Under the pieces are notes generated by a model that had not been told where the DNA came from, did not search any database, and worked only from the letters and a program-made list of their open reading frames with translations. The position numbers were made by a program, and so were the translations under genes. A stretch of DNA of 16,515 nucleotides from an uncultured Prevotella sp. (lineage in GTDB: Bacteria; Bacteroidota; Bacteroidia; Bacteroidales; Bacteroidaceae), in contig CAKPYB010000057.1 of the NCBI GenBank assembly GCA_934202525.1, forward strand, positions 1 to 16,515. Reading direction: 5' to 3'. Shown here piece after piece: positions 7,567 to 14,789 of this stretch (position 1 is its first letter; each line of letters begins with the position of its first letter).

Positions 7567-8184
7567 ATGAAGATTATTTTCACTAGTTTCGACAAGGCGG
7601 CAATCACGAATTTGCCAAGAGCTTTGTTTCCTGGCAAAATCGTAGTCGTTGACAAGCCTGAAGATACAGAAGCGGCTGTTAATGACCTACTTAGCCATTA
7701 TATACTGGGTGTGGATACAGAAACGCGCCCATCATTCAAGCGTGGTCAGGCTTACCATGTTTCGTTGTTGCAGGTGAGTACACATGATACTTGTTATCTT
7801 TTCCGCCTGCATCATACGGGCATGACTCCTGCCATCATTCGCTTGCTCGAAGATACCACCGTGCCAAAAGTAGGACTTTCCTGGCACGATGACTTGCTGC
7901 AGCTCCATAAGCGAGCTGCTTTTAAGGCTGGCTACTTTATCGAGTTGCAGGATGTTGCTAAGAACTTTGGTATCGCAGACATGAGTCTGCAGAAACTGTA
8001 TGCTAACCTGTTTCACCAGAAAATCAGCAAGGCGCAACGGTTGAGCAATTGGGAGGCTAGCGATTTGAAGGAATCGCAGGCTCTCTATGCAGCTACAGAT
8101 GCCTGGTGCTGCATTAATCTGTATGAGGAATTCAAGCGTTTGTCTGCTACAGGCGATTACGAGCTCGATGAACTCAGAGTATGA
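7567..8184 (+). CDS. DEDDy 3'-5' exonuclease (RNase D / WRN exonuclease-like)
   Basis: A stand-alone exonuclease domain of the DnaQ-like superfamily that removes nucleotides from 3' ends by two-metal catalysis. The acidic residues are visible: Asp50 and Glu52 in LGVDTETRP (motif I), Asp108 or Asp109 in VGLSWHDDLLQL (motif II), and Tyr174/Asp178 in LYAATDAW (motif III, YxxxD, hence DEDDy). At 205 aa it lacks the HRDC domains of full-length RNase D, so it is a compact exonuclease. Whether it acts on RNA or DNA cannot be decided here. It is the first gene of a + strand run toward dnaB, 54 nt ahead of an rRNA methyltransferase gene, which weakly favours an RNA role. The ATG at 7567 fits the promoter and the conserved MKIIFTSFDK start. 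Confidence 0.92.
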   Translation: MKIIFTSFDKAAITNLPRALFPGKIVVVDKPEDTEAAVNDLLSHYILGVDTETRPSFKRGQAYHVSLLQVSTHDTCYLFRLHHTGMTPAIIRLLEDTTVPKVGLSWHDDLLQLHKRAAFKAGYFIELQDVAKNFGIADMSLQKLYANLFHQKISKAQRLSNWEASDLKESQALYAATDAWCCINLYEEFKRLSATGDYELDELRV

Positions 8185-8238
8185 TATAAGGTGGTAAGGA
8201 ATAGAAATTGATAATCGTAAGAAACTTCATATATAAAT

Positions 8239-9420
8239 ATGTATAAAAGCGTATATTTAAAGAAAGGTAAGGAAGAATCGCTCAAGCGTTTTCATCCATG
8301 GATCTTCTCGGGTGCTATCCAGGCAATGGATGAGGGCATAGAGGAGGGCGACATTGTGAGAGTGTTTACCCGTAGTGGTGAATTCATTGCTATAGGTCAT
8401 TATCAGATCGGTTCTATCGCTGTACGTGTTCTTTCTTTTAGAGATATTGAGATTGATGAGGAGTACTGGTGTGCCAGATTGGATTCGGCATATAAGATGA
8501 GACTCGCTTTGGGTATTGCCGGTAATTCATCCAATACTACTTATCGCTTGGTTCATGGTGAGGGTGATAACTTGCCGGGACTTGTTATCGACTGCTATGG
8601 TCCTACTGCTGTCATGCAGGCTCACAGTGTGGGTATGCATGTTTGCCGCATGGAGATAGCCAAAGCCTTGAAGAAGGTGATGGGCGAAGCTCTGGAGAAT
8701 ATCTACTATAAGAGTGAGACAACCTTACCGTATAAGGCTGACCTCAGACAGGAAAATGGCTTTATACTGGGAGGTGATGCTGACGATGTTGCTGTAGAGA
8801 ATGGACTGAAATTCCATATCGACTGGTTGCGTGGTCAGAAAACGGGTTTCTTCGTAGATCAGCGTGAGAACCGTTCGCTGCTCGAGCATTATGCCAAGGG
8901 TAAGAGCGTGCTCAACATGTTCTGCTATACCGGCGGTTTTTCTGTTTATGCGATGAGAGGCGAGGCTAAGGCTGTTCACTCCGTAGACAGCAGTGCCAAG
9001 GCGATAGAATTGACCAATGAGAATATTGCGCTCAATTTCCCTGGAGATGCACGCCATGAGGCTATCTGCGAAGATGCCTTCAAGTATCTTGATGAACATG
9101 ACCAGCAGTATGATCTGATTGTTCTTGATCCTCCTGCTTTTGCCAAGCACCGTGCGGCTTTGCGCAATGCGCTGAAGGGCTATACCCGCCTGAACGTAAA
9201 GGGCTTGCAGCGTATTAAGAAGGGCGGCATCCTTTTTACCTTCAGTTGCTCTCAGGTGGTTACGAAGGATCAGTTCCGCAATGCTGTGTTTACTGCTGCA
9301 GCGCAGGCTGGAAGAAAGGTTCGCATCTTGCACCAGTTGCACCAGCCTGCCGACCATCCTATCAATATTTATCATCCGGAAGGTGAATATTTGAAGGGAT
9401 TGGTTCTCTATGTAGAATAA
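8239..9420 (+). CDS. rlmI: Class I SAM-dependent rRNA (cytosine-C5) methyltransferase, RlmI family
   Basis: A member of the family that methylates a cytosine (C1962 in E. coli 23S rRNA) to 5-methylcytosine. An N-terminal PUA-like RNA-binding domain (about residues 1-75, including RFHPWIFSGAI) precedes a Rossmann methyltransferase domain. Visible motifs are KTGFFVDQRENR, SAM-binding VLNMFCYTGGFSVYA (about 224-238), VDSSAKAIELTNENIALN, DPPAFAK (Asp297), SCS (Cys337, likely the catalytic cysteine) and the C-terminal ADHPINIYHPEGEYLKGLVL. The 393-aa length matches the E. coli protein closely. It follows the exonuclease gene by 54 nt with no promoter I can recognise, and precedes the lipoprotein gene by 21 nt. 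The exact target base is inferred from the family. Confidence 0.93.
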   Translation: MYKSVYLKKGKEESLKRFHPWIFSGAIQAMDEGIEEGDIVRVFTRSGEFIAIGHYQIGSIAVRVLSFRDIEIDEEYWCARLDSAYKMRLALGIAGNSSNTTYRLVHGEGDNLPGLVIDCYGPTAVMQAHSVGMHVCRMEIAKALKKVMGEALENIYYKSETTLPYKADLRQENGFILGGDADDVAVENGLKFHIDWLRGQKTGFFVDQRENRSLLEHYAKGKSVLNMFCYTGGFSVYAMRGEAKAVHSVDSSAKAIELTNENIALNFPGDARHEAICEDAFKYLDEHDQQYDLIVLDPPAFAKHRAALRNALKGYTRLNVKGLQRIKKGGILFTFSCSQVVTKDQFRNAVFTAAAQAGRKVRILHQLHQPADHPINIYHPEGEYLKGLVLYVE

Positions 9421-9441
9421 CAAATGATTAAAGGATAGATA

Positions 9442-10353
9442 ATGAATAAGTTCAAAACGTTTGCAGCCTTGATGCTCTTGCTGGCTATAGGATTTGCAGG
9501 ATGTGGCAAGTCGGAAGCAGAACGTCATCGCTTGAGCAAGAAGGAAAAGGCTAGATTGGATAGCCTAGACCGTGCTGCGCTGAAGATAGCGGTGATGCCA
9601 ACAATGGACTGCCTGCCAATCTTTCTGGCATGTGATGACAGTATCTTCCAGCAGCAAGGTGTAGACGTACATTTGCGTAGATATACTGCACAAATGGATT
9701 GTGATACTGCTATCGAGCGCAAGCGCGTAGAGGGAGCCGTGACCGATCTGATTCGTGCACATCATATAGAGAAACGGGGTACTGCTTTGACGTACCCTAT
9801 TTCTACCAATCTTTATTGGCAGTTTATTACCAATAAGCGTTCGCGTATATCCGAACTGAAACAACTGTCAGATAAGATGGTGGCAATGACCCGCTACTCT
9901 GCAACTGATTATCTGGCTACTTTAGCAATCGATAGCGGTAAGCCTAAATATGATGCTTATAAGGTTCAAATCAACGATTTGAACATCCGTCTGCGTATGT
10001 TGCTTAACAACGAGATGGATGCCATGTTGCTGCCAGAACCTCAAGCTACCAAAGCCCGACTTGAACAGCATGTAAAACTCTTTGACAGCAGAGATAAGAA
10101 CTTGCAGTTAGGTGTTGTTGCTTTCCGCAAAAAAATACTTTCAGAGCCGCGCCGTAAAGACCAAGTTGCCAAGTTTATCAAGGCGTATAATATTGCTGTT
10201 GATAGCATAAACAGTCGTGGGGTACAGCATTATGCAAGAATCATCACAAAATATACGGGTGCCGATGCTAAAACCATCAGTAATCTTCCAAAACTAAAAT
10301 ATGAACACGCTATGGAACCAAGACGTCGTGACCTGGCTGTAGCACAAAAATAA
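9442..10353 (+). CDS. Lipoprotein with ABC-transporter solute-binding fold (SsuA/ThiY-like)
   Basis: A 303-aa predicted lipoprotein. Residues 1-20 are a signal peptide with lipobox FAGC and lipidated Cys21, so the mature protein is tethered to a membrane outside the cytoplasm. From about residue 45 the sequence LKIAVMPTMDCLPIFLACDDSI and the following IFQQQGVDVHLRRY is the opening of type 2 periplasmic binding proteins of the NMT1/SsuA/ThiY group. EMDAMLLPEPQA fits the second lobe, where ligand contacts recur. No permease or ATPase gene is nearby, which is unusual for a transporter subunit. It could serve a transporter encoded elsewhere or have become a structural or sensory lipoprotein. Ligand unknown. 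It lies 21 nt after rlmI and 7 nt before the next gene, so it is surely co-transcribed. Confidence 0.85.
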   Translation: MNKFKTFAALMLLLAIGFAGCGKSEAERHRLSKKEKARLDSLDRAALKIAVMPTMDCLPIFLACDDSIFQQQGVDVHLRRYTAQMDCDTAIERKRVEGAVTDLIRAHHIEKRGTALTYPISTNLYWQFITNKRSRISELKQLSDKMVAMTRYSATDYLATLAIDSGKPKYDAYKVQINDLNIRLRMLLNNEMDAMLLPEPQATKARLEQHVKLFDSRDKNLQLGVVAFRKKILSEPRRKDQVAKFIKAYNIAVDSINSRGVQHYARIITKYTGADAKTISNLPKLKYEHAMEPRRRDLAVAQK

Positions 10354-10360
10354 ACGGCTT

Positions 10361-12832
10361 ATGAAAAGAGAAGATTTTTGCTGGACAAAGTTTGCGCATG
10401 AAAATGTCACTACTATATCCAGAATTGAGGCAATTCGCAAGATTATTGACCAGGAAGTGGGGTTGGAACCGTGTCAGTCTGGAATTGCGGAAATAGAAAA
10501 AAGATATGACAATTTGTATCATGCCTATATAGACGGCAAGCTTAAACATCGGGAACTTTATGATCTTTCTGTAGATTTGGAAATGGATATAGATAAGTTC
10601 TATAATAAAATGCGTCGCGAATGGATTTTGGCTAATGAATCTACTTTTGTTGCACTTCGCAAAAGAGCTCAGAATCTGACAAGTTTTGATGAGGTACAGG
10701 AAACCTTTGAAAAATTTGCTACAGATGAAGCTATGCTAAATTTGAAGGTAGGCTTGTCTGAAGAACAGATAGACGAGGAAAGGCAAAAGATACAAGAGCA
10801 GCTGAATGCCTATCGCAATATGGTGTTTTCTTATATTATGGTAACTGATGACTGGAATGAAGAATTTGCCAAAAAGATTCTTGATATCTTCGCTTCCGAT
10901 TTAATAGATCCATACACCATCAATATGCTCGTTTCGGCTGTTTCATTGTCATGCTCTGTATTCATGGATGCCCCTAGACTTGCAGTCTTGATGCGCTTAA
11001 TCAAGTCTGACGACAGTACTTGCAGTGTTCGCCAGCGAGCTTTGGTGGGTTTCGTCTTCTCTGTAATAACCAATCCTAGTGACAGACAGAAATATTGGGA
11101 TTCTGCTGCTGGCTTGATCATGGATGATGAATTTTTGGCAGTCTGTGTTGATCTCCAACGCCAGATGCGTCTATGTCTTACAAGTAAAAAGGATAGCAAG
11201 GAGATGATGCATTCCGTGGTGAAGACCATGTTCACTTCTTTTACTCAGGATTTGGCCGAAAAGATAGACCAAACGGGTGAATTGGGACTTAATTGCTTCT
11301 CAGCAGATGGGGAGAATCCTGATGATGCCCTTAAGGGAGCCTTTGACTATATGTTGAATTCAGAAGATATAGGAGTTGATGTCTATTATCATCAGTTTGC
11401 CAACCAGAAGAGCTTCGGTCATTTCCATTCACTCTATAATTGGTTTGTTCCTTTCTATGTCCGTAATTCTACGCTCAAGAATGTTCGGGCTACGATGAAA
11501 CAGCATCGCAATTTCATCAACAATCTCTTGAGAGGCGCCTCTATGTGTGATACCGATCTGTATAGCATCATTCTTTCATTGAATAATACATCTAAGGAAT
11601 TTATTGAATCATTGGATGTTACCCCGGAAAATATGGTGTCTGGTCCTGTTTTTTATGACGAAGAAGATGAGGTGGAAAAAGAGCAGAATACCGAAGAGCC
11701 AGTAGAGGATGAGACTGATTCTATAGAAGCAAATGATTCTGAAAATGTCACACTGCTTGATTCGGTAATGGAACATGAAGAGAATCTCTCTGAAGAGGAA
11801 AAGAAGAAACGTGCAATCAGGGTTCGTCATCGCTATGTGCAGGACCTCTACCGATTCTATACTCTCTCTCCAATGAGGAAGGCATTTGATAATCCTTTCG
11901 AAGTGCAGAAGGAAATTCCTTTCTTTACTACGGGACTGTTTGCTAAACCGGAATATGACAAGTATCGCCTGTCGCTGGCCCGTTTCTCTGCTAAAAGAGG
12001 TGACTATGCCTTTGTTAGCAAGATTTTGCGTAATCTGGAAAAATATACCGACGAAGAGCATATGATGCTTGCATTGGCATACAAATCGGAGGAAAAATAT
12101 GATGAAGCGCTTGAACATCTCTATGTGATTAAGAATACAAGCCCAACTTATAAGGCTGCCACGGAGTTGAAATTAGAAATAGAAGAAGAGATAAAAGACC
12201 CGGCGGCTTTAATAACATTGAATTGCTTGATTAAAGAAGAATCAGATGAGAGTAAGCAGTTTAAGCTCAAGCTGAAAAAGACCGATCTCTTATTGAAACT
12301 CCATCATTATAAAGAGGCTTTGGAATGGGCTTTCCAGATGGATGAACAGTATCCTAAGGAAGAACAGGTTGAATGCAGACTGGCTTTCTCTTTGCTCTTT
12401 TCAGAATCGGAAGGCGATAAAAACATTGACCATGCAATGGCTTTAATAGAACCTTATCTGCAAAATAGTGATGATAATGAGATCAGGGAAATATTGAATT
12501 CTGACATGACAGATATGGATAAGGATGATAAGCAACGCATGTTCATGAAAATGTTATCTGCGATGGTGAACAAAGTTTCCAAGCCACAAGACCACAGATG
12601 GGAGTCTATGAAATTTTTCTATTATGGACTCTGCGTTCTCGTGAAAAAGGGAGGAACTGCAGCTATCAGATTTTTGGATGAAGCATCTGGTCATGCAGCT
12701 TTTTCCCCTGAGGAAGATATAGATGCATTCGGTCTGCTCGAGATGGGAGATTGGCTCGATAATCGTGGTATTGCGCCTATAGAATTGGAATTTATAACAA
12801 AAAAAGTTTTCGAGGAAAGGAAAAAACAATAA
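10361..12832 (+). CDS. TPR-like protein of unknown function preceding dnaB
   Basis: An 823-aa protein with no signal peptide or membrane segment that I can see, so probably cytoplasmic. It is mostly helical. A charged, coiled-coil-like stretch lies around residues 85-150 (SEEQIDEERQKIQEQLNAY). A very acidic linker follows at about 433-480, rich in Asp and Glu. A region with tetratricopeptide-like helix pairs runs from about 530 to 690, for example RGDYAFVSKILRNLEKYTDE and KYDEALEHLYVIKNTSP, then HHYKEALEWAFQMDEQYP. TPR arrays hold protein partners. No catalytic motif is visible. It starts 7 nt after the lipoprotein gene and stops 2 nt before dnaB, so its translation may be coupled to dnaB. 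It reads as more AT-rich than its neighbours. The specific function is unknown; I do not propose one beyond scaffolding. Confidence 0.88.
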   Translation: MKREDFCWTKFAHENVTTISRIEAIRKIIDQEVGLEPCQSGIAEIEKRYDNLYHAYIDGKLKHRELYDLSVDLEMDIDKFYNKMRREWILANESTFVALRKRAQNLTSFDEVQETFEKFATDEAMLNLKVGLSEEQIDEERQKIQEQLNAYRNMVFSYIMVTDDWNEEFAKKILDIFASDLIDPYTINMLVSAVSLSCSVFMDAPRLAVLMRLIKSDDSTCSVRQRALVGFVFSVITNPSDRQKYWDSAAGLIMDDEFLAVCVDLQRQMRLCLTSKKDSKEMMHSVVKTMFTSFTQDLAEKIDQTGELGLNCFSADGENPDDALKGAFDYMLNSEDIGVDVYYHQFANQKSFGHFHSLYNWFVPFYVRNSTLKNVRATMKQHRNFINNLLRGASMCDTDLYSIILSLNNTSKEFIESLDVTPENMVSGPVFYDEEDEVEKEQNTEEPVEDETDSIEANDSENVTLLDSVMEHEENLSEEEKKKRAIRVRHRYVQDLYRFYTLSPMRKAFDNPFEVQKEIPFFTTGLFAKPEYDKYRLSLARFSAKRGDYAFVSKILRNLEKYTDEEHMMLALAYKSEEKYDEALEHLYVIKNTSPTYKAATELKLEIEEEIKDPAALITLNCLIKEESDESKQFKLKLKKTDLLLKLHHYKEALEWAFQMDEQYPKEEQVECRLAFSLLFSESEGDKNIDHAMALIEPYLQNSDDNEIREILNSDMTDMDKDDKQRMFMKMLSAMVNKVSKPQDHRWESMKFFYYGLCVLVKKGGTAAIRFLDEASGHAAFSPEEDIDAFGLLEMGDWLDNRGIAPIELEFITKKVFEERKKQ

Positions 12833-12834
12833 AG

Positions 12835-14334
12835 ATGGCGGAGAATAATAAAAATAAGAATAAGGTACAGATAGATCCAACCTACGCCCATTTGCAGCCG
12901 CAGGCTGTGAATGTGGAGCAGGCGGTACTGGGTGCCTTGATGATAGATTCTGATGCCTTTTCGGTGGTGTCGGAGTTGCTCAAGCCGGATACTTTTTATG
13001 ACCCGCGTCATAAGAGAATATATCAGGCTATCCAGGTGATGAACATGGAGGAACGGCCTGTGGATATCATGACTCTTGCCGATCAGTTGGCCAAGACTGG
13101 CGAACTGGATAAGGTGGGAGGAGCACAATATCTCATGGATATTTCTGCAGGCATGGCTTCGGCTGCCCATGTAGAGTCGCATGCCCGTATCCTGGCGCAG
13201 AAATATATGCAGCGCCAGCTGATTCATTATGCCGGCGACATCGAGACGATGGCGTATGAAGAAGGTGTGGATGTGGATGAACTGATGCAGAAAGCTGAAG
13301 GTGAACTCTTCCAGCTTTCGCAGAACAATATGAAGCAGGATTATACACAGATTGATCCGGTTGTAAAGGAGGCCGTTGCCATCTTGCAGCGCGCTGCTCA
13401 GAACTCGGGTGGTCTTACCGGTATTCCTACGGGTTATCGTGGGTTGGATGATATGACATCAGGTTGGCAACCGTCCGACCTTGTGATTATCGCCGGTCGT
13501 CCTGCCATGGGTAAGACTTCCTTTGCATTGAGTATTGCCAAGAATGTGGCGGTAGATTATGATGTGCCTATCGGATTCTTCTCTCTGGAAATGAATAACG
13601 TTCAGTTGGTGAACCGACTCATCTCGAATGTTTGCGAGATTTCGGGTAAAAAAATACTGAACGGACAATTGGAACAGCCAGAATGGGAACGGTTGGATAA
13701 AAAACTGAGAAAACTCACGGGTGCACCTATTTATATAGATGATACGCCTGGTCTTTCTGTTTTCGAACTCCGTACCAAGGCGCGCCGACTGGTAAGGGAA
13801 AAGGGTGTTAAACTGTTGATGATCGACTATCTCCAGCTGATGAATGCCAATGGTATGAAGTTTGGTAGTCGTCAGGAGGAGGTATCTACCATCTCCCGTT
13901 CGCTCAAAGGTATTGCCAAAGAACTGAATATTCCTGTGCTTGCTCTCTCGCAGCTCTCCCGTAACGTAGAGAACCGTGAAGGTTTGGAAGGAAAGCGACC
14001 TCAGTTGAGTGACCTCCGTGAATCCGGAGCCATCGAGCAGGATGCCGATATGGTACTCTTCGTGCACCGCCCGGAATATTATCACATCTATCAGGATGAA
14101 AAGGGTAATGACCTTCATGGTATGGCGCAGATTATCATCGCCAAGCACCGTAAGGGTTCTGTAGGAGATGTTCTCCTGAACTTCCGTGGTGAATATACCC
14201 GATTCCAGGATCCGCAGGATGCTGCAGCGGCACCTGTCGAAGAAGGTGGTGAGATTGTAGGCTCTAGGATGAATGGCGGAGGGCAGGATGGCAATCCTTT
14301 ACCGCCACCACCTGCAGAGAATCTGCCTTTCTAA
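12835..14334 (+). CDS. dnaB: Replicative DNA helicase DnaB
   Basis: The hexameric 5'-3' helicase that opens the replication fork and works with primase. The N-terminal domain spans about residues 15-115 (LQPQAVNVEQAVLGALMIDSD, then VDIMTLADQL). The RecA-type motor has GIPTGYRGLDDMTSG, Walker A GRPAMGKT (Lys227), MIDYLQLM (Walker B Asp331), LALSQLSRNVENR and DLRESGAIEQDAD, then IIIAKHRKGSVGD with the arginine-finger region. The 499-aa length is slightly above E. coli DnaB (471) because of a Gly/Pro-rich tail (about 470-499) that is probably disordered. No intein interrupts the ATPase. It begins 2 nt after the TPR-like gene. Only a weak AT-rich hairpin (14381-14397) follows the stop. Confidence 0.98.
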   Translation: MAENNKNKNKVQIDPTYAHLQPQAVNVEQAVLGALMIDSDAFSVVSELLKPDTFYDPRHKRIYQAIQVMNMEERPVDIMTLADQLAKTGELDKVGGAQYLMDISAGMASAAHVESHARILAQKYMQRQLIHYAGDIETMAYEEGVDVDELMQKAEGELFQLSQNNMKQDYTQIDPVVKEAVAILQRAAQNSGGLTGIPTGYRGLDDMTSGWQPSDLVIIAGRPAMGKTSFALSIAKNVAVDYDVPIGFFSLEMNNVQLVNRLISNVCEISGKKILNGQLEQPEWERLDKKLRKLTGAPIYIDDTPGLSVFELRTKARRLVREKGVKLLMIDYLQLMNANGMKFGSRQEEVSTISRSLKGIAKELNIPVLALSQLSRNVENREGLEGKRPQLSDLRESGAIEQDADMVLFVHRPEYYHIYQDEKGNDLHGMAQIIIAKHRKGSVGDVLLNFRGEYTRFQDPQDAAAAPVEEGGEIVGSRMNGGGQDGNPLPPPPAENLPF

Positions 14335-14469
14335 GGTTAGCGTTTGTCAGTTTTTCGCTCAGAAACCGGCATTTTTGCCAAATTCTTGCACAGAATTAAC
14401 GTTTTTGGGTGAAAAATCCATAAGATTATAGGAATTTGTTATCATTTCTATTAAAAAAGTTATAAATTG

Positions 14470-14501
14470 TTTGCTTGTATCAAATAAAAGTGTTACCTTT
14501 G
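14470..14501 (+). promoter_or_regulatory. Promoter of the leu operon
   Basis: TTTG at 14470-14473 and TACCTTTG at 14494-14501, 20 nt apart, are a near-ideal Bacteroidota -33/-7 pair. Transcription should start near 14508, giving about 30 nt before the leader-peptide ATG. The rest of the 455-nt gap between dnaB and leuA holds the leader ORF and attenuator described separately; 14335-14469 and 14691-14789 are AT-rich with no gene that I can see. Confidence 0.88.
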
Positions 14502-14537
14502 CATGCGAATTTAAGAATATAACATAATAAGATAGAT

Positions 14538-14624
14538 ATGAGAACAACATTGTTGAACATTACAAGCATTATTATTCGACTTCGACTGCAGTTTGTGGGC
14601 GGAAGTGATAAGGTGTGCGTATAG
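14538..14624 (+). CDS. Leu/Ile/Val-rich leader peptide of the leu operon
   Basis: A 28-codon ORF, ATG at 14538 to TAG at 14622, sits 30 nt after the predicted transcription start and directly before a terminator. It begins MRTTLLNITSIIIRLRLQF and ends with Val-Cys-Val. Eleven of 28 residues are branched-chain: Leu at 5, 6, 15 and 17, Ile at 8, 11, 12 and 13, Val at 20, 26 and 28. That bias in a short ORF ahead of leucine-biosynthesis genes is the signature of an attenuator leader: ribosome stalling at these codons would report low charged tRNA. The peptide itself is not expected to have a function. Codons 20-24 overlap the antiterminator arm, so a ribosome that reads through would disrupt it. 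Confidence 0.88.
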   Translation: MRTTLLNITSIIIRLRLQFVGGSDKVCV

Positions 14625-14667
14625 TTCATCGCATAAGATATTAAAAGCCTTTCTACACTTCCGTCTA
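14579..14667 (+). promoter_or_regulatory. Antiterminator fold of the leu attenuator (segments 1, 2 and 3)
   Basis: Segment 2 (14596-14607, TGGGCGGAAGTG) pairs with segment 3 (14656-14667, CACTTCCGTCTA) over 12 bp with two G-U pairs, including eight consecutive Watson-Crick pairs. Segment 3 overlaps the upper 5' arm of the terminator, so the two folds exclude each other. Segment 1 (ACTTC at 14579-14583, spanning Leu codon 15) can pair with GAAGT at 14602-14606 and free segment 3. The logic follows that of enterobacterial leu/ilv attenuators: stalling exposes segment 2 and permits transcription, while complete translation favours termination. Confidence 0.85.
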
Positions 14668-14688
14668 TGGAGTGGGGGAAGGCTTTTT
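14643..14688 (+). terminator. Attenuator terminator upstream of leuA
   Basis: A 9-bp base stem (AAAAGCCTT at 14643-14651 with AAGGCTTTT at 14679-14687) continues, with a few G-U pairs and one mismatch, into CACTTCC paired with GGAGTG, closed by a loop at about 14663-14668. It ends in TTTTTACTTTAT. It lies between the leader-peptide stop and leuA, about 100 nt before the leuA ATG, so it is a conditional terminator and not the end of an upstream gene. Confidence 0.9.
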
Positions 14689-14789
14689 ACTTTATCTGAT
14701 GCTTCAGTACGGATTACGATATAAACGTAGTGCATTCTGAATGTGTAGCTCTTATATATAATAAGGTGTAAATTTAAAATTTTAAAGAT

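Noticed and set aside
8725..9528. 267-aa open frame on the - strand opposite rlmI
   Set aside because: It spans a well-conserved methyltransferase gene and the start of the next gene and shows no domain; judged an antisense shadow.
13459..14148. 229-aa open frame on the - strand opposite dnaB
   Set aside because: It lies wholly within the conserved DnaB motor region; no family features.
14381..14397. Hairpin AATTCT/AGAATT after dnaB as a terminator
   Set aside because: Only six AT-rich pairs; it is followed by AACGTTTTTGG, but the stem is too weak to call with confidence.
14511..14735. 74-aa open frame on the - strand over the attenuator
   Set aside because: Its apparent coding is explained by the leader ORF and hairpin on the + strand; no domain or promoter.
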